DNA of 64,000 nt from positions 271,481 to 335,480 of the forward strand of contig NZ_QJJZ01000002.1 in the NCBI RefSeq assembly GCF_003201775.1. The letters are read 5' to 3'. The position numbers were made by a program, and so were the translations under genes. Shown here piece by piece: positions 19,421-29,519 of this stretch. The stretch comes from Arenibacter sp. ARW7G5Y1 (GTDB taxonomy: Bacteria; Bacteroidota; Bacteroidia; Flavobacteriales; Flavobacteriaceae). The first letter of the stretch is position 1. Each line of letters opens with the position of its first letter. The notes beneath the pieces are model-generated. The model had not been told where the DNA came from and searched no databases. It was given only the letters and a program-made list of their open reading frames with translations.

Positions 19421-20329
19421 ATGAAACATATATTTAAATTACTGTTGTTTATTATTTTTACCTTAAATGTAAAAGCGCAAAATACAATTAAAGTAATTAC
19501 ATATAATGTACTTGAAGGGCTTGGCAATGAAAAAGATTATGGAAAAGATAGACATAAGCATGGTGTAAAATGGATCACGGAACAAAATGCAGATATAATC
19601 GCATTGCAAGAATTATATAGTAGTGAGGAGAAACTCTCAAACGATGCCAAAAAATGGGGACATAAGTATTATGCCAAGTCTGGTCCTATTGGATTAACAT
19701 CCAGAGCTCCAATAAAAGTCAAAAAAATATATTCCAATAAAAATCTAAGAAATTCTGTTTTGCAATGTGAAACTTACGGTATTAATTTTTTTGTTATTCA
19801 TCTAAGTCCTGCCGATTGGAAATATCGTTTACAGGAAACCAAAATTATTAAGGGAATTATAGATTCTGTGAAGCAAACAACAGATAAATATGTATTATTG
19901 GGGGATTTTAATGCGCATTCTCCTTTTGATGCAGAGCTTTATAATCAGAATCCTGAGTTAATCAAGAAGTATCAAAAAGGCGATAAAAATAATAAATTAA
20001 AAGGTTATCCCGATCGGAACCTACTCGGTGACTACCTTGACTACAGTGTAATGTCTTCATTTTATGCCTTCCCTTTAGTAGATGTTACAGAACGTCTTGT
20101 GCCATGGTATCAACGTTTTACATTTCCAACTCCAATTTTAATAGATGTGTGGCGTACTGCCGGTAATATAGGACGTACTCCAGAGCGAATCGATTATATT
20201 TTAACAAGTTTGCCTATGAGTTTATTGTGCAAAAGTGTGAAGATACATAATGGGGAGGAAAACGATTATATTTCTGATCATTATCCATTAGAAGCGATTT
20301 TTGAATTGGATGTTTCGAAAGGATTATGA
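19421..20329 (+). CDS. exported endonuclease/exonuclease/phosphatase (EEP) family phosphoesterase (module 1)
   Basis: A 302-residue metal-dependent phosphoesterase with a signal peptide (LLLFIIFTLNVKAQ). EEP motifs are visible in order: VITYNVLEG (Asn), ALQEL (metal-binding Glu), a His in VIHLSP, LLGDFNAHSP (Asp/Asn), RIDYIL and SDHYPLEA (Asp-His). The superfamily includes sphingomyelinases, inositol-polyphosphate phosphatases and nucleases; the exported form beside SusCD argues for cleavage of a phosphodiester or phosphomonoester in a nutrient rather than DNA. I use the ATG at 19421, which gives a clean signal peptide; the earlier ATG at 19385 lies inside the terminator. A paralogue is at 31162. 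Confidence 0.88.
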   Translation: MKHIFKLLLFIIFTLNVKAQNTIKVITYNVLEGLGNEKDYGKDRHKHGVKWITEQNADIIALQELYSSEEKLSNDAKKWGHKYYAKSGPIGLTSRAPIKVKKIYSNKNLRNSVLQCETYGINFFVIHLSPADWKYRLQETKIIKGIIDSVKQTTDKYVLLGDFNAHSPFDAELYNQNPELIKKYQKGDKNNKLKGYPDRNLLGDYLDYSVMSSFYAFPLVDVTERLVPWYQRFTFPTPILIDVWRTAGNIGRTPERIDYILTSLPMSLLCKSVKIHNGEENDYISDHYPLEAIFELDVSKGL

Positions 20330-20356
20330 TATACCTATTTTTTTTAAAGAAGGGAA

Positions 20357-21262
20357 ATGAAATTACTGCTGATTATAGTCTGTGTCGGCTTGCTGTCGAC
20401 AACATTATTGGCCTGCCGTTCAATAATAGTGCCTCCAGGGAAGACACAAAATAAATTCTCCTTTGGAATAATTGCGGATTGCCAATATCATAATGAAGAA
20501 GGTTCTGGTGTGCGCAAATACGCTAAATCAAAAGAGAAATTGGAGTCGTGCGTAACACATTTTAATTCCCTGGATTTGACCTATATTATACATTTAGGTG
20601 ATTTTATAGACCGTGATTATGAAAGTTTTGATGTGGTAGTCCCTATTTATAATAAATTAAAAATGCCAAAATACCATGTTTTGGGAAATCATGATTTTTC
20701 AGTATCCGATGATATGAATGAAAAGGTACCTAGAAAAATGGGTATGTCCTCGTCCTATTACGATTTTGAAGTGAAAGGTTGGCGATTTATCGTGCTTAAC
20801 GGAAATGATATAAGTTTCCATGCCTATCCCAAATATTCGAAAGAATATAATTTTGCTTCAACTTACTACATACAAAATAAAGTTAGTTCTCCAAAGTGGA
20901 ATGGAGCCATTGGAGAAGAACAGATGGTCTGGTTAAAGAAAAAATTAGAAAAAGCAACCAAGAAAAACGAGAAAGTCATTGTCTATTGTCATTTTCCAGT
21001 ATATCCAGAAAATATTCACAATCTGTGGAATGCTCACGAAGTTATTGCTTTACTTGAAAACTATCCTGTTGTCAAAGGGTATGTTAATGGTCATAATCAT
21101 AAAGGAAATTACGGCTTTAAGAATGGTATACACTACTTGACTTTCAAAGGTATGGTGGATACTAAGGAAACAGCATATGGTATTGTAATGATCTTTACTG
21201 ATTACATAGAGGTATTGGGATATGGTAGAGAAGTAAATAGAATACTTAAAATATCTGATTAA
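20357..21262 (+). CDS. exported ADPRM-like metallophosphoesterase (module 1)
   Basis: A 301-residue calcineurin-like phosphoesterase with a lipoprotein-type signal (LLSTTLLAC). Metal-site motifs are GIIADCQY, HLGDFIDRD, LGNHDF, YCHFPVYPE and NGHNHKGNYG. The overall pattern, with WNGAIGEEQMVWLKKKLE and HYLTFKGMV, matches the manganese-dependent ADP-ribose/CDP-alcohol diphosphatase group, whose cytoplasmic members split nucleoside-diphosphate-linked alcohols. Being exported and paired with the EEP gene 27 bases upstream, it probably acts on phosphodiesters or pyrophosphates of the imported or surface-bound substrate. An 83-base stretch is identical to its paralogue at 32183. Confidence 0.88.
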   Translation: MKLLLIIVCVGLLSTTLLACRSIIVPPGKTQNKFSFGIIADCQYHNEEGSGVRKYAKSKEKLESCVTHFNSLDLTYIIHLGDFIDRDYESFDVVVPIYNKLKMPKYHVLGNHDFSVSDDMNEKVPRKMGMSSSYYDFEVKGWRFIVLNGNDISFHAYPKYSKEYNFASTYYIQNKVSSPKWNGAIGEEQMVWLKKKLEKATKKNEKVIVYCHFPVYPENIHNLWNAHEVIALLENYPVVKGYVNGHNHKGNYGFKNGIHYLTFKGMVDTKETAYGIVMIFTDYIEVLGYGREVNRILKISD

Positions 21263-21301
21263 ATAATTAAATTAAGTTGCATTAGACTTTTTGCCAACAT
21301 G

Positions 21302-21318
21302 TTTTAGGGAAGGCTACA
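21302..21318 (-). repeat. solitary copy of the TGTAGCCTTCCC motif
   Basis: TGTAGCCTTCCCTAAAA (minus strand) also occurs in the 57.85 kb and 60.48 kb breakpoints. Here it stands alone between the metallophosphoesterase and the GH95-like gene. The rest of the 291-base spacer shows nothing recognisable. Confidence 0.5.
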
Positions 21319-21553
21319 ATTGTTTGAATAGATAATTATGAAATGGAGTATTGATGGTGAAGCTTTTATTGAAGAGAAAAGATTTTATTCAAGTTGATAT
21401 CCCATAGCCCTATACTGATACAAGAAGTGTATGAAAAATAAATAATTACGAACCCTGGCAACACAGGTAGATTAAAAAGGTATGTACTAAAAAAAGAATT
21501 TAGGATAATAATATTAAGGATAAATAAGCGAAATATACTTTAAACATAGAAGA

Positions 21554-23851
21554 ATGAAGAAAATAAGTATTGTAATATTCATAATATCAATAAGCTTTAG
21601 CTGTCGAACTGCCAAATCAAATGAGGAGAGTAGTTATGTAGATCCTTATAATGTAGTATGGGAGAGCCCTTCTAAAGACCATCATGGATCAATGCCCATT
21701 GGCAATGGAGATATTGGTCTGAACCTATGGGTAGAAGAAAGTGGTGATATTTGTTTTTATATAGGGAAGACAGATTCATGGGGAGATAATGGGCGCCTAT
21801 TAAAACTGGGCAAAGTACGGGTACAATCCACTCCTTCAATTGTTTTTTCTAAGAGCCAATTCAAACAGGAATTGGATTTAAAGTCCGGAACTATAAAAAT
21901 CAGTTCTAAAGGGGAATTAGACGGTAAATCGGTAACAATAAATTTTAAAATCTGGGTTGATGCCAACAACCCGGTAATTCATATAGATCAGTCTAGCTCA
22001 CTACCTGTTACGTTAAAGGCAACTATAGAACTTTGGCGTACACACGAATATTCTTTGCCTGAAATAGGCGTTAGCGACCTCTTGGAAAAAAGAGATGCCC
22101 ATGGAAGACTCTTTCAACCTGTCATAGTAGAGCCTGATAATTTAATTGAATCGGACAAAAATTATATTGGCTGGTACCATTACAACAAGAAGTCCGTAGG
22201 TTTCGATTTAACCAATAAATTACAAGGGCTTTCTGAATATTTCCAAGAAGACCCTATACTTCACCGGATTTTTGGAGGGGTTATTACCGGTACCGATGCA
22301 GTTAGGGTCAATAATTCAACTTTAAGAACTCTATCTACAAAAGAAAACAATATAAGTGTACATATTCTTACCCAGCACCCTTCTTCACCAGAACAATGGC
22401 TAAATGCACTGGAAGAAAATATTGCAAAAGTTGAGAATATATCCATAACGGACCGTTATCGAAAACACAGAAAATGGTGGAATCAATTTTGGAATCGAAG
22501 TTGGCTAATGGCAACACCTGCCGACAGTACAGAATTGTCAATTAACACAAATGATGCCTATATTGTTTCCCGTGCATATCATCTCCAAAGGTTTATTGAC
22601 GCCTCTGCAGGACGCGGAAAGTACCCAATAAAATTTAATGGATCCCTATTTACTGTTCCCACTGAAGGTTACCCTGGGGGACCTGATTATAGACGGTGGG
22701 GCCCAGGGTACTGGTGGCAAAATACGCGTTTGCCCTACTTGAGTATGTGTACAGCGGGAGATTTTGATTTAATGGAACCATTTTTTAAAATGTATGCCGA
22801 TGACATTTTAGAGCTCTCAAAATATAGAACGAAAAAATATTTTGGTTTTGACGGAGCCTATTTGCCTGAATGCACTTATTTCTGGGGAGCTACATTTACA
22901 GCAACCTATGGTTGGACACCATATGAGGATCGTGAAGATCCTTTACAAGAAAGCCCTTGGCATAAATGGGAATGGGTTTCTGGACCAGAGTTAGTGTTTA
23001 TGATGTTGGATTATTATGATTACACGGAGGACACCGATTTTCTACAACAACAATTATTACCCGTTGCCAACGAGATATTAAATTTTTTTAATAACTATTA
23101 TCAAACCGATGAAAAAGGGAAACTGGTAATGTATCCAAGTATGGCCGCTGAGACATGGTGGGATACTACTAATCCCATGCCTGAGTTGTCAGGGCTACAT
23201 AGTATCACCCAACGTCTAATGTATTTACCTGAAAATTTGACCACTGCAAGCGATAAAATTTTCTGGGAAGAAATGAATTCAAAATTACCAGAGATTCCAT
23301 TACGTAACACCCCTTCTGGAATGGCATTAGCACCTGCAGAACGTTTCGAGAATAAGAAAAATGTAGAAAACCCAGAATTGTACGCCGTATTCCCGTTTAG
23401 ACTTTATGGTGTTGGCATGCCTAATATTGACTTCGGAAAAAAGGCGTTGGAGCACCGATGGGACAAGGGCGCTTTTGGTTGGCGGCAAGATGATATTTTT
23501 ATGGCCTATCTAGGGTTGACCGAACAGGCCAAAGCAAATCTAGTGGAGCGTTCCAAGAATTATGACAAAAACTCACGTTTCCCTGCTTTTTGGGGGCCCA
23601 ATTACGATTGGACGCCAGACCAAGACCACGGTGGAGTTTTGATGAAAACCTTTCAATCAATGTTACTGCAGACCGATCCTTATTCTGACAAAATATACCT
23701 ACTTCCTGCTTGGCCCAAAGAATGGAATGCAGAATTTAAATTGAATGCACCGAAAAATACAATAATCACTGGTAATGTGAAAAACGGGAAAGTCCAAGAT
23801 CTAATTGTTACCCCAAATTCACGATTAAAGGATATTAAAATAATGCAGTAG
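21554..23851 (+). CDS. GH95-like glycoside hydrolase with DUF5703-type N-terminus (module 1)
   Basis: A 765-residue lipoprotein (signal and lipobox in ISISFSC). The N-terminal beta domain (MPIGNGDIGLNLWVEESGD) is the DUF5703/GH95-N type, followed by an (alpha/alpha)6-barrel region (GYWWQNTRLPYLSMC and an extended HSIT-QRLMYLPENL segment) and a small C-terminal beta domain (LLQTDPYSDKIYLLPAWPKEW) that is characteristic of GH95 relatives. GH95 proper contains alpha-fucosidases and alpha-galactosidases; this branch is divergent, so the bond cleaved is not certain. It ends module 1. Confidence 0.8.
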   Translation: MKKISIVIFIISISFSCRTAKSNEESSYVDPYNVVWESPSKDHHGSMPIGNGDIGLNLWVEESGDICFYIGKTDSWGDNGRLLKLGKVRVQSTPSIVFSKSQFKQELDLKSGTIKISSKGELDGKSVTINFKIWVDANNPVIHIDQSSSLPVTLKATIELWRTHEYSLPEIGVSDLLEKRDAHGRLFQPVIVEPDNLIESDKNYIGWYHYNKKSVGFDLTNKLQGLSEYFQEDPILHRIFGGVITGTDAVRVNNSTLRTLSTKENNISVHILTQHPSSPEQWLNALEENIAKVENISITDRYRKHRKWWNQFWNRSWLMATPADSTELSINTNDAYIVSRAYHLQRFIDASAGRGKYPIKFNGSLFTVPTEGYPGGPDYRRWGPGYWWQNTRLPYLSMCTAGDFDLMEPFFKMYADDILELSKYRTKKYFGFDGAYLPECTYFWGATFTATYGWTPYEDREDPLQESPWHKWEWVSGPELVFMMLDYYDYTEDTDFLQQQLLPVANEILNFFNNYYQTDEKGKLVMYPSMAAETWWDTTNPMPELSGLHSITQRLMYLPENLTTASDKIFWEEMNSKLPEIPLRNTPSGMALAPAERFENKKNVENPELYAVFPFRLYGVGMPNIDFGKKALEHRWDKGAFGWRQDDIFMAYLGLTEQAKANLVERSKNYDKNSRFPAFWGPNYDWTPDQDHGGVLMKTFQSMLLQTDPYSDKIYLLPAWPKEWNAEFKLNAPKNTIITGNVKNGKVQDLIVTPNSRLKDIKIMQ

Positions 23852-24129
23852 GGTTATTTTATGGCAAAACGGACTTTTACTTTTGAACCATATTGTTTTG
23901 TAATGGAGAACTTTATAGAAGTTATAGATTATAGAATTTTAAAAAGTAAAGTTAATCAAGTTGCTAAAAGATTTATTTAGGAACATGGAATATTACAATA
24001 TTATACTACGGTTGTAAATTTTTTCACCTTTTTTGGCAAAAGCTACAAAATACCTTGAAGTATAAAACCAAGGGGAGGTGCTGTGGGTTACGAAAATTAT
24101 AGAGGTTGAAATCATTGCAAGAGGAGTGG

Positions 24130-24723
24130 TTAAACAACCTCTTTTCTTATCCTAAATAGTAAAAACAAAAGGGTGTTTATTTTATAACTTACTTTTGTGC
24201 GTATGATACTGAATGCCTTACTCATCTGATTTTCTACTGTTCTGAAAGAAACATTCAAATATTCGGCTATTTCGGTGTAGGTTAATCCTTCTTGCTTTCC
24301 TAAAATAAATATTTCTTTGCATTTAGGAGGTAATCGCTGTATCTCTGCTTGTACCAATATTATCAATCTTGTTAAATCCTTATCATCATCATCATCAAAT
24401 ATTTCTTTAAAGGTCTTTATATATTCCGTTTCAAGTGGTATCATATTATCTTTCTTTCTGTACTGATTGATAAATTCGTTATAAACGGATTGATACAAGT
24501 AATTTTTTATAGATAGGTTTTCATTTAAATTTCGATGTCTTTCCCAAACCCTTAAGAAAACATTTTGTACAATATCCTGTGCCAAATATGTATCGCGACA
24601 AAGGCCTTCTGCATAAATACATAATTTATGATGATAGGTTTCCATTAAATACTCATAGGCAGCAACCTTTCTGTCTTTTAGGCTTTCTGCCAATATTTTA
24701 TTAATGGAATAATCTTCAATCAA
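24130..24723 (-). CDS. FecI-like ECF RNA polymerase sigma factor (module 2)
   Basis: A 197-residue ECF sigma factor with region 2 (YLAQDIVQNVFLRVWERHR) and region 4 (GLTYTEIAEYLNVSFRTVENQMSKA in part) clearly visible. Unlike module 1 it is divergently transcribed from its FecR partner, with 126 bases between the two starts that must hold both promoters. It should drive the SusCD genes that follow FecR. Confidence 0.93.
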   Translation of the reverse strand: MIEDYSINKILAESLKDRKVAAYEYLMETYHHKLCIYAEGLCRDTYLAQDIVQNVFLRVWERHRNLNENLSIKNYLYQSVYNEFINQYRKKDNMIPLETEYIKTFKEIFDDDDDKDLTRLIILVQAEIQRLPPKCKEIFILGKQEGLTYTEIAEYLNVSFRTVENQMSKAFSIIRTKVSYKINTLLFLLFRIRKEVV

Positions 24724-24849
24724 AACAAAGCTTTGCCAGTTGGGTTAAATAGTCTTGTAAACTTATAAAAATATTTTTTAAAAAAAATCAAAATAAATTG
24801 TGGGTGGTATTAAATGTGAAACGTAATATATATAAACAGAAGTGAAGAA

Positions 24850-26010
24850 ATGAGCCAAAAAATGGATACTATTATTGTCAAGTTTTTAATGAATACCGCT
24901 GATGTTGATGAGATTGAAATGTTAACAGAATGGTTGAAAAAAGCAGAGAACAAGCAATATTTCAAGGATTATATCAAGACGAATTATGCCATAAATTATA
25001 ATTTGAAAAACTATAATTCCAAAAATTTCAAAAAAGATTTTTTACGTAAAATAAAATTGAATAAAAGCATTTATGTCAGATACAAATTCCATAAGATTCT
25101 TGAGTATGCAGCAGTAGCAGTATTGGTTTTCGGGTTAGCCTATATTTTTGAAGGTAGCTTATTCAGTAATTCCGACACCACCACTCCCTCAATTGTAAAT
25201 ACTAACACTATTCTACCTGGTACGGATAAAGCCACTTTGACTTTGGAAGATGGATCAGTGGTTGAATTGGAAAAGGGAAGTACTTTAAAAACTACAAATG
25301 CCAACAGTAATGGTGAACAGATAGTTTACAAGGGGGGTGAACATAATTCACTCGAGACAGTCTATAACTATTTAACCGTACCAAGGGGCGGTGAGTTTTT
25401 TGTAATTCTAGCGGATGGCACAGAAGTCTGGTTAAATTCAGAATCTCAATTAAAATATCCAGTGAATTTTAATAAGGGATCAACCCGTCTAGTAGAATTA
25501 ATTTATGGAGAAGCCTATTTTTCGGTATCACCAAGTACGGCCAATAACGGAACAAAATTCAAGGTACTTAATCACTCTCAAGAAATTGAGGTTTTGGGTA
25601 CGGAATTCAATATAAAAGCTTACGCGGATGAAACTAATGTTTACACTTCTGTAGTTGAAGGAAAAGTAACTGTAAATAACGGAGATTCCATCCAAGAGCT
25701 GAATCCCAATCAACAATCAATTCTGAATATTGAAACCAACAGAATGACTGTAGGGACGGTGGATATAAAATCTGAAATTTCTTGGAAAAATGGAATTTTC
25801 AGTTTTATGGACCTACCATTAAAGGATATTATGAAGGTAATATCCAGATGGTATGATGTAGAGGTTATTTTTGAAAATAAAGCATTGGAATCCGTTGAAT
25901 TTGTTGGGGTATTAAGTAAACGACAAAGCATTACCCAAATTTTATCAATTATTAAGTCAACTTCAATAAATAATTACGAAATAAAAAACAAAACAATAAT
26001 TTTAAAATAG
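24850..26010 (+). CDS. FecR-family anti-sigma factor (module 2)
   Basis: A 386-residue membrane anti-sigma factor. Cytoplasmic N-terminus to about residue 85, membrane segment about 85-102 (YAAVAVLVFGLAYIF), FecR domain (VPRGGEFFVILADGTEVWLN, YGEAYFSV, VLGTEFNIKAY) and C-terminal DUF4974-type region (SWKNGIFSFMDLPLKDIMKV). It precedes the STN-containing SusC by 100 bases and pairs with the divergent sigma gene. Confidence 0.93.
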   Translation: MSQKMDTIIVKFLMNTADVDEIEMLTEWLKKAENKQYFKDYIKTNYAINYNLKNYNSKNFKKDFLRKIKLNKSIYVRYKFHKILEYAAVAVLVFGLAYIFEGSLFSNSDTTTPSIVNTNTILPGTDKATLTLEDGSVVELEKGSTLKTTNANSNGEQIVYKGGEHNSLETVYNYLTVPRGGEFFVILADGTEVWLNSESQLKYPVNFNKGSTRLVELIYGEAYFSVSPSTANNGTKFKVLNHSQEIEVLGTEFNIKAYADETNVYTSVVEGKVTVNNGDSIQELNPNQQSILNIETNRMTVGTVDIKSEISWKNGIFSFMDLPLKDIMKVISRWYDVEVIFENKALESVEFVGVLSKRQSITQILSIIKSTSINNYEIKNKTIILK

Positions 26011-26110
26011 ATATGTCTATGAAGTAAAAAGGATCCTAAAAAAAAGGAGGATAAAGTTTACCCGTCAAAGTAAAAACCTTATCCCCTCAGAAGTATCACC
26101 AATTAATTAA

Positions 26111-29100
26111 ATGTTTAACCAACTGATAACACACAAATTTATGGAAATTAAATTTACCTGTGCCCGATTTTTATTCAAAAAACGGCTCTTAATGAATATT
26201 ATGAGAACTTTCCTTTTCTTGTTTTTTACTACAATTTATGCTTTAACACCAGAGAATGTAGTGTCTCAAAATTCTAGAATTAAGATAGAAAGTGACAAAA
26301 CATTGTCCGTGGATGAAGTCTTTAAATTGATAATGAATCAAACTGATTATAAATTCTTTTACGAAAAAGGAATTTTTTCAGAATTCCCTAAAGTAAACGT
26401 AAAAAAAGGAATTGTAAGAACAAATAAATTGCTTAAGCGATGTTTATCGCAGGGGAATCTAGATATTACTGTTACCGATGACAATGCTGTTGTTATAAAA
26501 GAAAAAATAATTGAACCGCGAATCACCAATAGGGCCGTACAACAGCTGAAAATTTCAGGAACTATAACTGACACTAAAGGTGAACCCTTAGCAGGGGCCG
26601 GTATTCTTGAAAAAGGAACTTTAAATGGTACTCAAACCGATTTTGATGGTAATTTTTCACTTGATGTACAAGATGGCAATGCTATTTTAATCATTTCTTA
26701 CATTGGTTTTGCATCCAAAGAAATTGCTGTGGGCGGCCAAACAAATATTTCAGTCACTCTAGAGGAAAGCGCCTCGGAGTTGGATGAGGTGGTAGTTGTA
26801 GGTTTCGGAACGCAAAAGAAGGTTAACTTAACTGGTTCCGTAGCGCATGTATCGGCAGCGGAGTTGACCAATCGACCAGTGTCGAATGTGCAAAATTTAT
26901 TACAAGGGAAAGTCCCAGGATTACAAATAGTGCAGGGCAGTGGTCAACCAGGAAAGGAATCATCTACAATGCTAATTCGTGGTTTGGGTACTTTTAGTGG
27001 AGCTGGTAATACGCCATTGGTTCTTGTTGATGGTGTTCAAGGTAACTTATCTCAATTAAACCCGGATAATATAGAGTCTGTTGCTGTTTTAAAAGATGCT
27101 GCCTCTGCTGCTATTTATGGAGCTAGAGCCGCAAATGGGGTTATACTTGTAACTACAAAAACTGGGAAATCTGGCCAATTAAATATTAGTTACCACGGCA
27201 ATACTCAAATTCAACAAGCAACTCGAATGCCAGATTTTGTTACCAATTCTGCTGATTTTATGAGTTTATGGAATCAAGTAAGGGTTCGTCGGGGATTAAC
27301 CGAACATTTTACACAGGGGGAAATTGATGCATTTCGCAATAATGTTGGAAACCCAAATTACCCAAACACAGACTGGTTGGACCTAATGGTTCACTCTGCA
27401 ACTGCACAAAATCATCATTTATCCGTAAATGGTGGAAATGAAAAAACGCGATATAATTTCGGGTTGGGATATTTTGATCAAGATGGAATTATTGACGGTC
27501 ATGATTACCAAAAGTATGATTTAAGGCTTAACGTAAACTCAAAGATAAATGATGTAGTATCATTTGGCGCCAACGTTGGTGCATCGCAGAGAAATATAAC
27601 TGAGCCCTCATTAGTAGATGATGATCTTATTTTAATCATATATGCAGCCGGACCAAACTATTCTCCATACTTGCCTGACGGAAGTGGGAATTATGTATCA
27701 CGTTATAATTCAAGAGCAGGACATAATAGAAATCCTGTATCACTAACAAAGGAAGGAGGACATAAAGAGTCAATCTATGCCCTAAATGCACAGGCATTTT
27801 TGAACATTAACTTAACCCCTAATTTAATATGGCACACAAAAGGGGCTATTAACTTTGACCATTCCTTCTATAAATCCCATAATTACTCTGTACCCCACTA
27901 CAGGTTCTCAGATGGTGAATTTGAGCACGATGGTTGGCCGGTAAATAAAGGGGTTTATGATTCCAATAACACTTCTGTACTTACCACTTTGTATTCCACG
28001 TTGGAGTTTACAAAAACTTTTGGCAGGGATCACAATTTTAAACTTTTGGGAGCTTATAATCAGGAATCCTATTTCAGTCGTTACCTACAAGGTGGAAGAC
28101 TGGATTTTCCCACTCCATCAATAAAGGAGATCAATGCCGGATCTACGGAGGGACAGTATGTAAGGGGTTCAGCAAGTGAATGGGCTATTCAATCTTTATT
28201 TGGGCGTGTCAATTATGACTATAAAGGAAAATATCTAATTGAGGCAGTAGCGAGATATGATGGTACCTCAAGAATTCATGAGGATACTCGTTGGGGAGTT
28301 TTTCCTTCAGTTTCAGCCGGATGGAGATTGTCGGAGGAAGCATTTATGAAAGACAGAAACTGGTTAGACAACCTAAAATTTAGAGCTTCTTGGGGTCAAT
28401 TAGGAAATCAGAATATTGGATTATACCCCTATCAGGAATTAATGTCATTAACAGGATACCCATATTCATCAACCGTTCAACAAGGCGCATATGTCAGTAG
28501 GTTGACCGATAAAAACCTTAAATGGGAAACAACAACAACATTAAATTTTGGATTAGACCTAAGTATACAGAATGGATTATTTTCAGCAACTGCTGATTGG
28601 TTTAACAAAGAAACCACTGATATTCTGTATGGAGCAGTAATTCCTGCAAGCGTCGGGCTCTCCGCGCCAACTATAAATTACGCTGCGATGAGAAATAAAG
28701 GGTTCGAAATAGACCTTGGACATAGAAATAACATAGGGGAATTAAACTATTCGGTCAATGTTAATTGGTCAACATATAATAACGAGGTTACGAAGGTTAG
28801 AACTCCTTCATATGGTTCCACCACAATTCAAGAAGGGTTGCCTTGGAATTCCTTTTACATGATTGAATGGATAGGAATTTTTCAAGACGAGGCAGATATT
28901 GCTTCATCTCCAACCCACCCATATGATCCACAACCAGGGGATTTAAAATTTAGGGATGTAAGTGGTCCTGATGGTGTTCCAGACGGAAAAATTACTGCTG
29001 ATGACAGAGTAGTTGTAGATGGAGCCCACCCTGATTTTTACTATAGTGGTACGCTTAATCTGGAATGGCGCAATTTTGATTTATCTGCTTTTTTTCAAGG

Positions 29101-29509
29101 TGTAGAAGGGAACAAGCACTATGTAAACGGCTGGGGAATCGACCCTTTTGTCCAAGGCACGGCGCCTCGAAAAAGTCAAGTTGAAAATGCATGGACCCCT
29201 GGTAGCGGAATTAATGATTATCCAGCCTTATATGAATCAGGTTATGGGCCTGTAACTGGTACCACTTCAACGTTCTTTTTACAGGATGCATCATATTTCA
29301 GGTTAAAAAACCTTTCACTAGGGTATAATCTACCCAAACAATATGTCAATAAAGTTGGCATGAAGAACCTTAGACTCTATTTATCTGGCGACAATTTATT
29401 TACAATTACGAAATATCCTGCCGTAGATCCAGAAAGAACAGGTGGTGGGCGCTTTGCAGCATATCCGCAATTGACAATCTTTAGTGTTGGGCTTAAAGTT
29501 AATTTTTAA
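26111..29509 (+). CDS. SusC/RagA-family TonB-dependent outer-membrane receptor (module 2)
   Basis: An 1132-residue receptor with an STN domain (IKIESDKTLSVDEVFKLIMN), CarboxypepD_reg-like domain (LAGAGILEKGTLNGTQTDFD), TonB-box-like region (LDEVVVVGFGTQKKVNLTGSV), plug and barrel. The start is uncertain: the ATG at 26111 puts about 30 residues before the signal peptide, while the ATG at 26192 gives a normal signal (MNIMRTFLFLFFTTIY). It shares the unusual ILEKGT-NGTQ-DFDGNFS segment with the SusC of module 1, supporting duplication of a common ancestor. Ten bases separate it from SusD. Confidence 0.94.
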   Translation: MFNQLITHKFMEIKFTCARFLFKKRLLMNIMRTFLFLFFTTIYALTPENVVSQNSRIKIESDKTLSVDEVFKLIMNQTDYKFFYEKGIFSEFPKVNVKKGIVRTNKLLKRCLSQGNLDITVTDDNAVVIKEKIIEPRITNRAVQQLKISGTITDTKGEPLAGAGILEKGTLNGTQTDFDGNFSLDVQDGNAILIISYIGFASKEIAVGGQTNISVTLEESASELDEVVVVGFGTQKKVNLTGSVAHVSAAELTNRPVSNVQNLLQGKVPGLQIVQGSGQPGKESSTMLIRGLGTFSGAGNTPLVLVDGVQGNLSQLNPDNIESVAVLKDAASAAIYGARAANGVILVTTKTGKSGQLNISYHGNTQIQQATRMPDFVTNSADFMSLWNQVRVRRGLTEHFTQGEIDAFRNNVGNPNYPNTDWLDLMVHSATAQNHHLSVNGGNEKTRYNFGLGYFDQDGIIDGHDYQKYDLRLNVNSKINDVVSFGANVGASQRNITEPSLVDDDLILIIYAAGPNYSPYLPDGSGNYVSRYNSRAGHNRNPVSLTKEGGHKESIYALNAQAFLNINLTPNLIWHTKGAINFDHSFYKSHNYSVPHYRFSDGEFEHDGWPVNKGVYDSNNTSVLTTLYSTLEFTKTFGRDHNFKLLGAYNQESYFSRYLQGGRLDFPTPSIKEINAGSTEGQYVRGSASEWAIQSLFGRVNYDYKGKYLIEAVARYDGTSRIHEDTRWGVFPSVSAGWRLSEEAFMKDRNWLDNLKFRASWGQLGNQNIGLYPYQELMSLTGYPYSSTVQQGAYVSRLTDKNLKWETTTTLNFGLDLSIQNGLFSATADWFNKETTDILYGAVIPASVGLSAPTINYAAMRNKGFEIDLGHRNNIGELNYSVNVNWSTYNNEVTKVRTPSYGSTTIQEGLPWNSFYMIEWIGIFQDEADIASSPTHPYDPQPGDLKFRDVSGPDGVPDGKITADDRVVVDGAHPDFYYSGTLNLEWRNFDLSAFFQGVEGNKHYVNGWGIDPFVQGTAPRKSQVENAWTPGSGINDYPALYESGYGPVTGTTSTFFLQDASYFRLKNLSLGYNLPKQYVNKVGMKNLRLYLSGDNLFTITKYPAVDPERTGGGRFAAYPQLTIFSVGLKVNF

Positions 29510-29519
29510 ATTCTGAATC

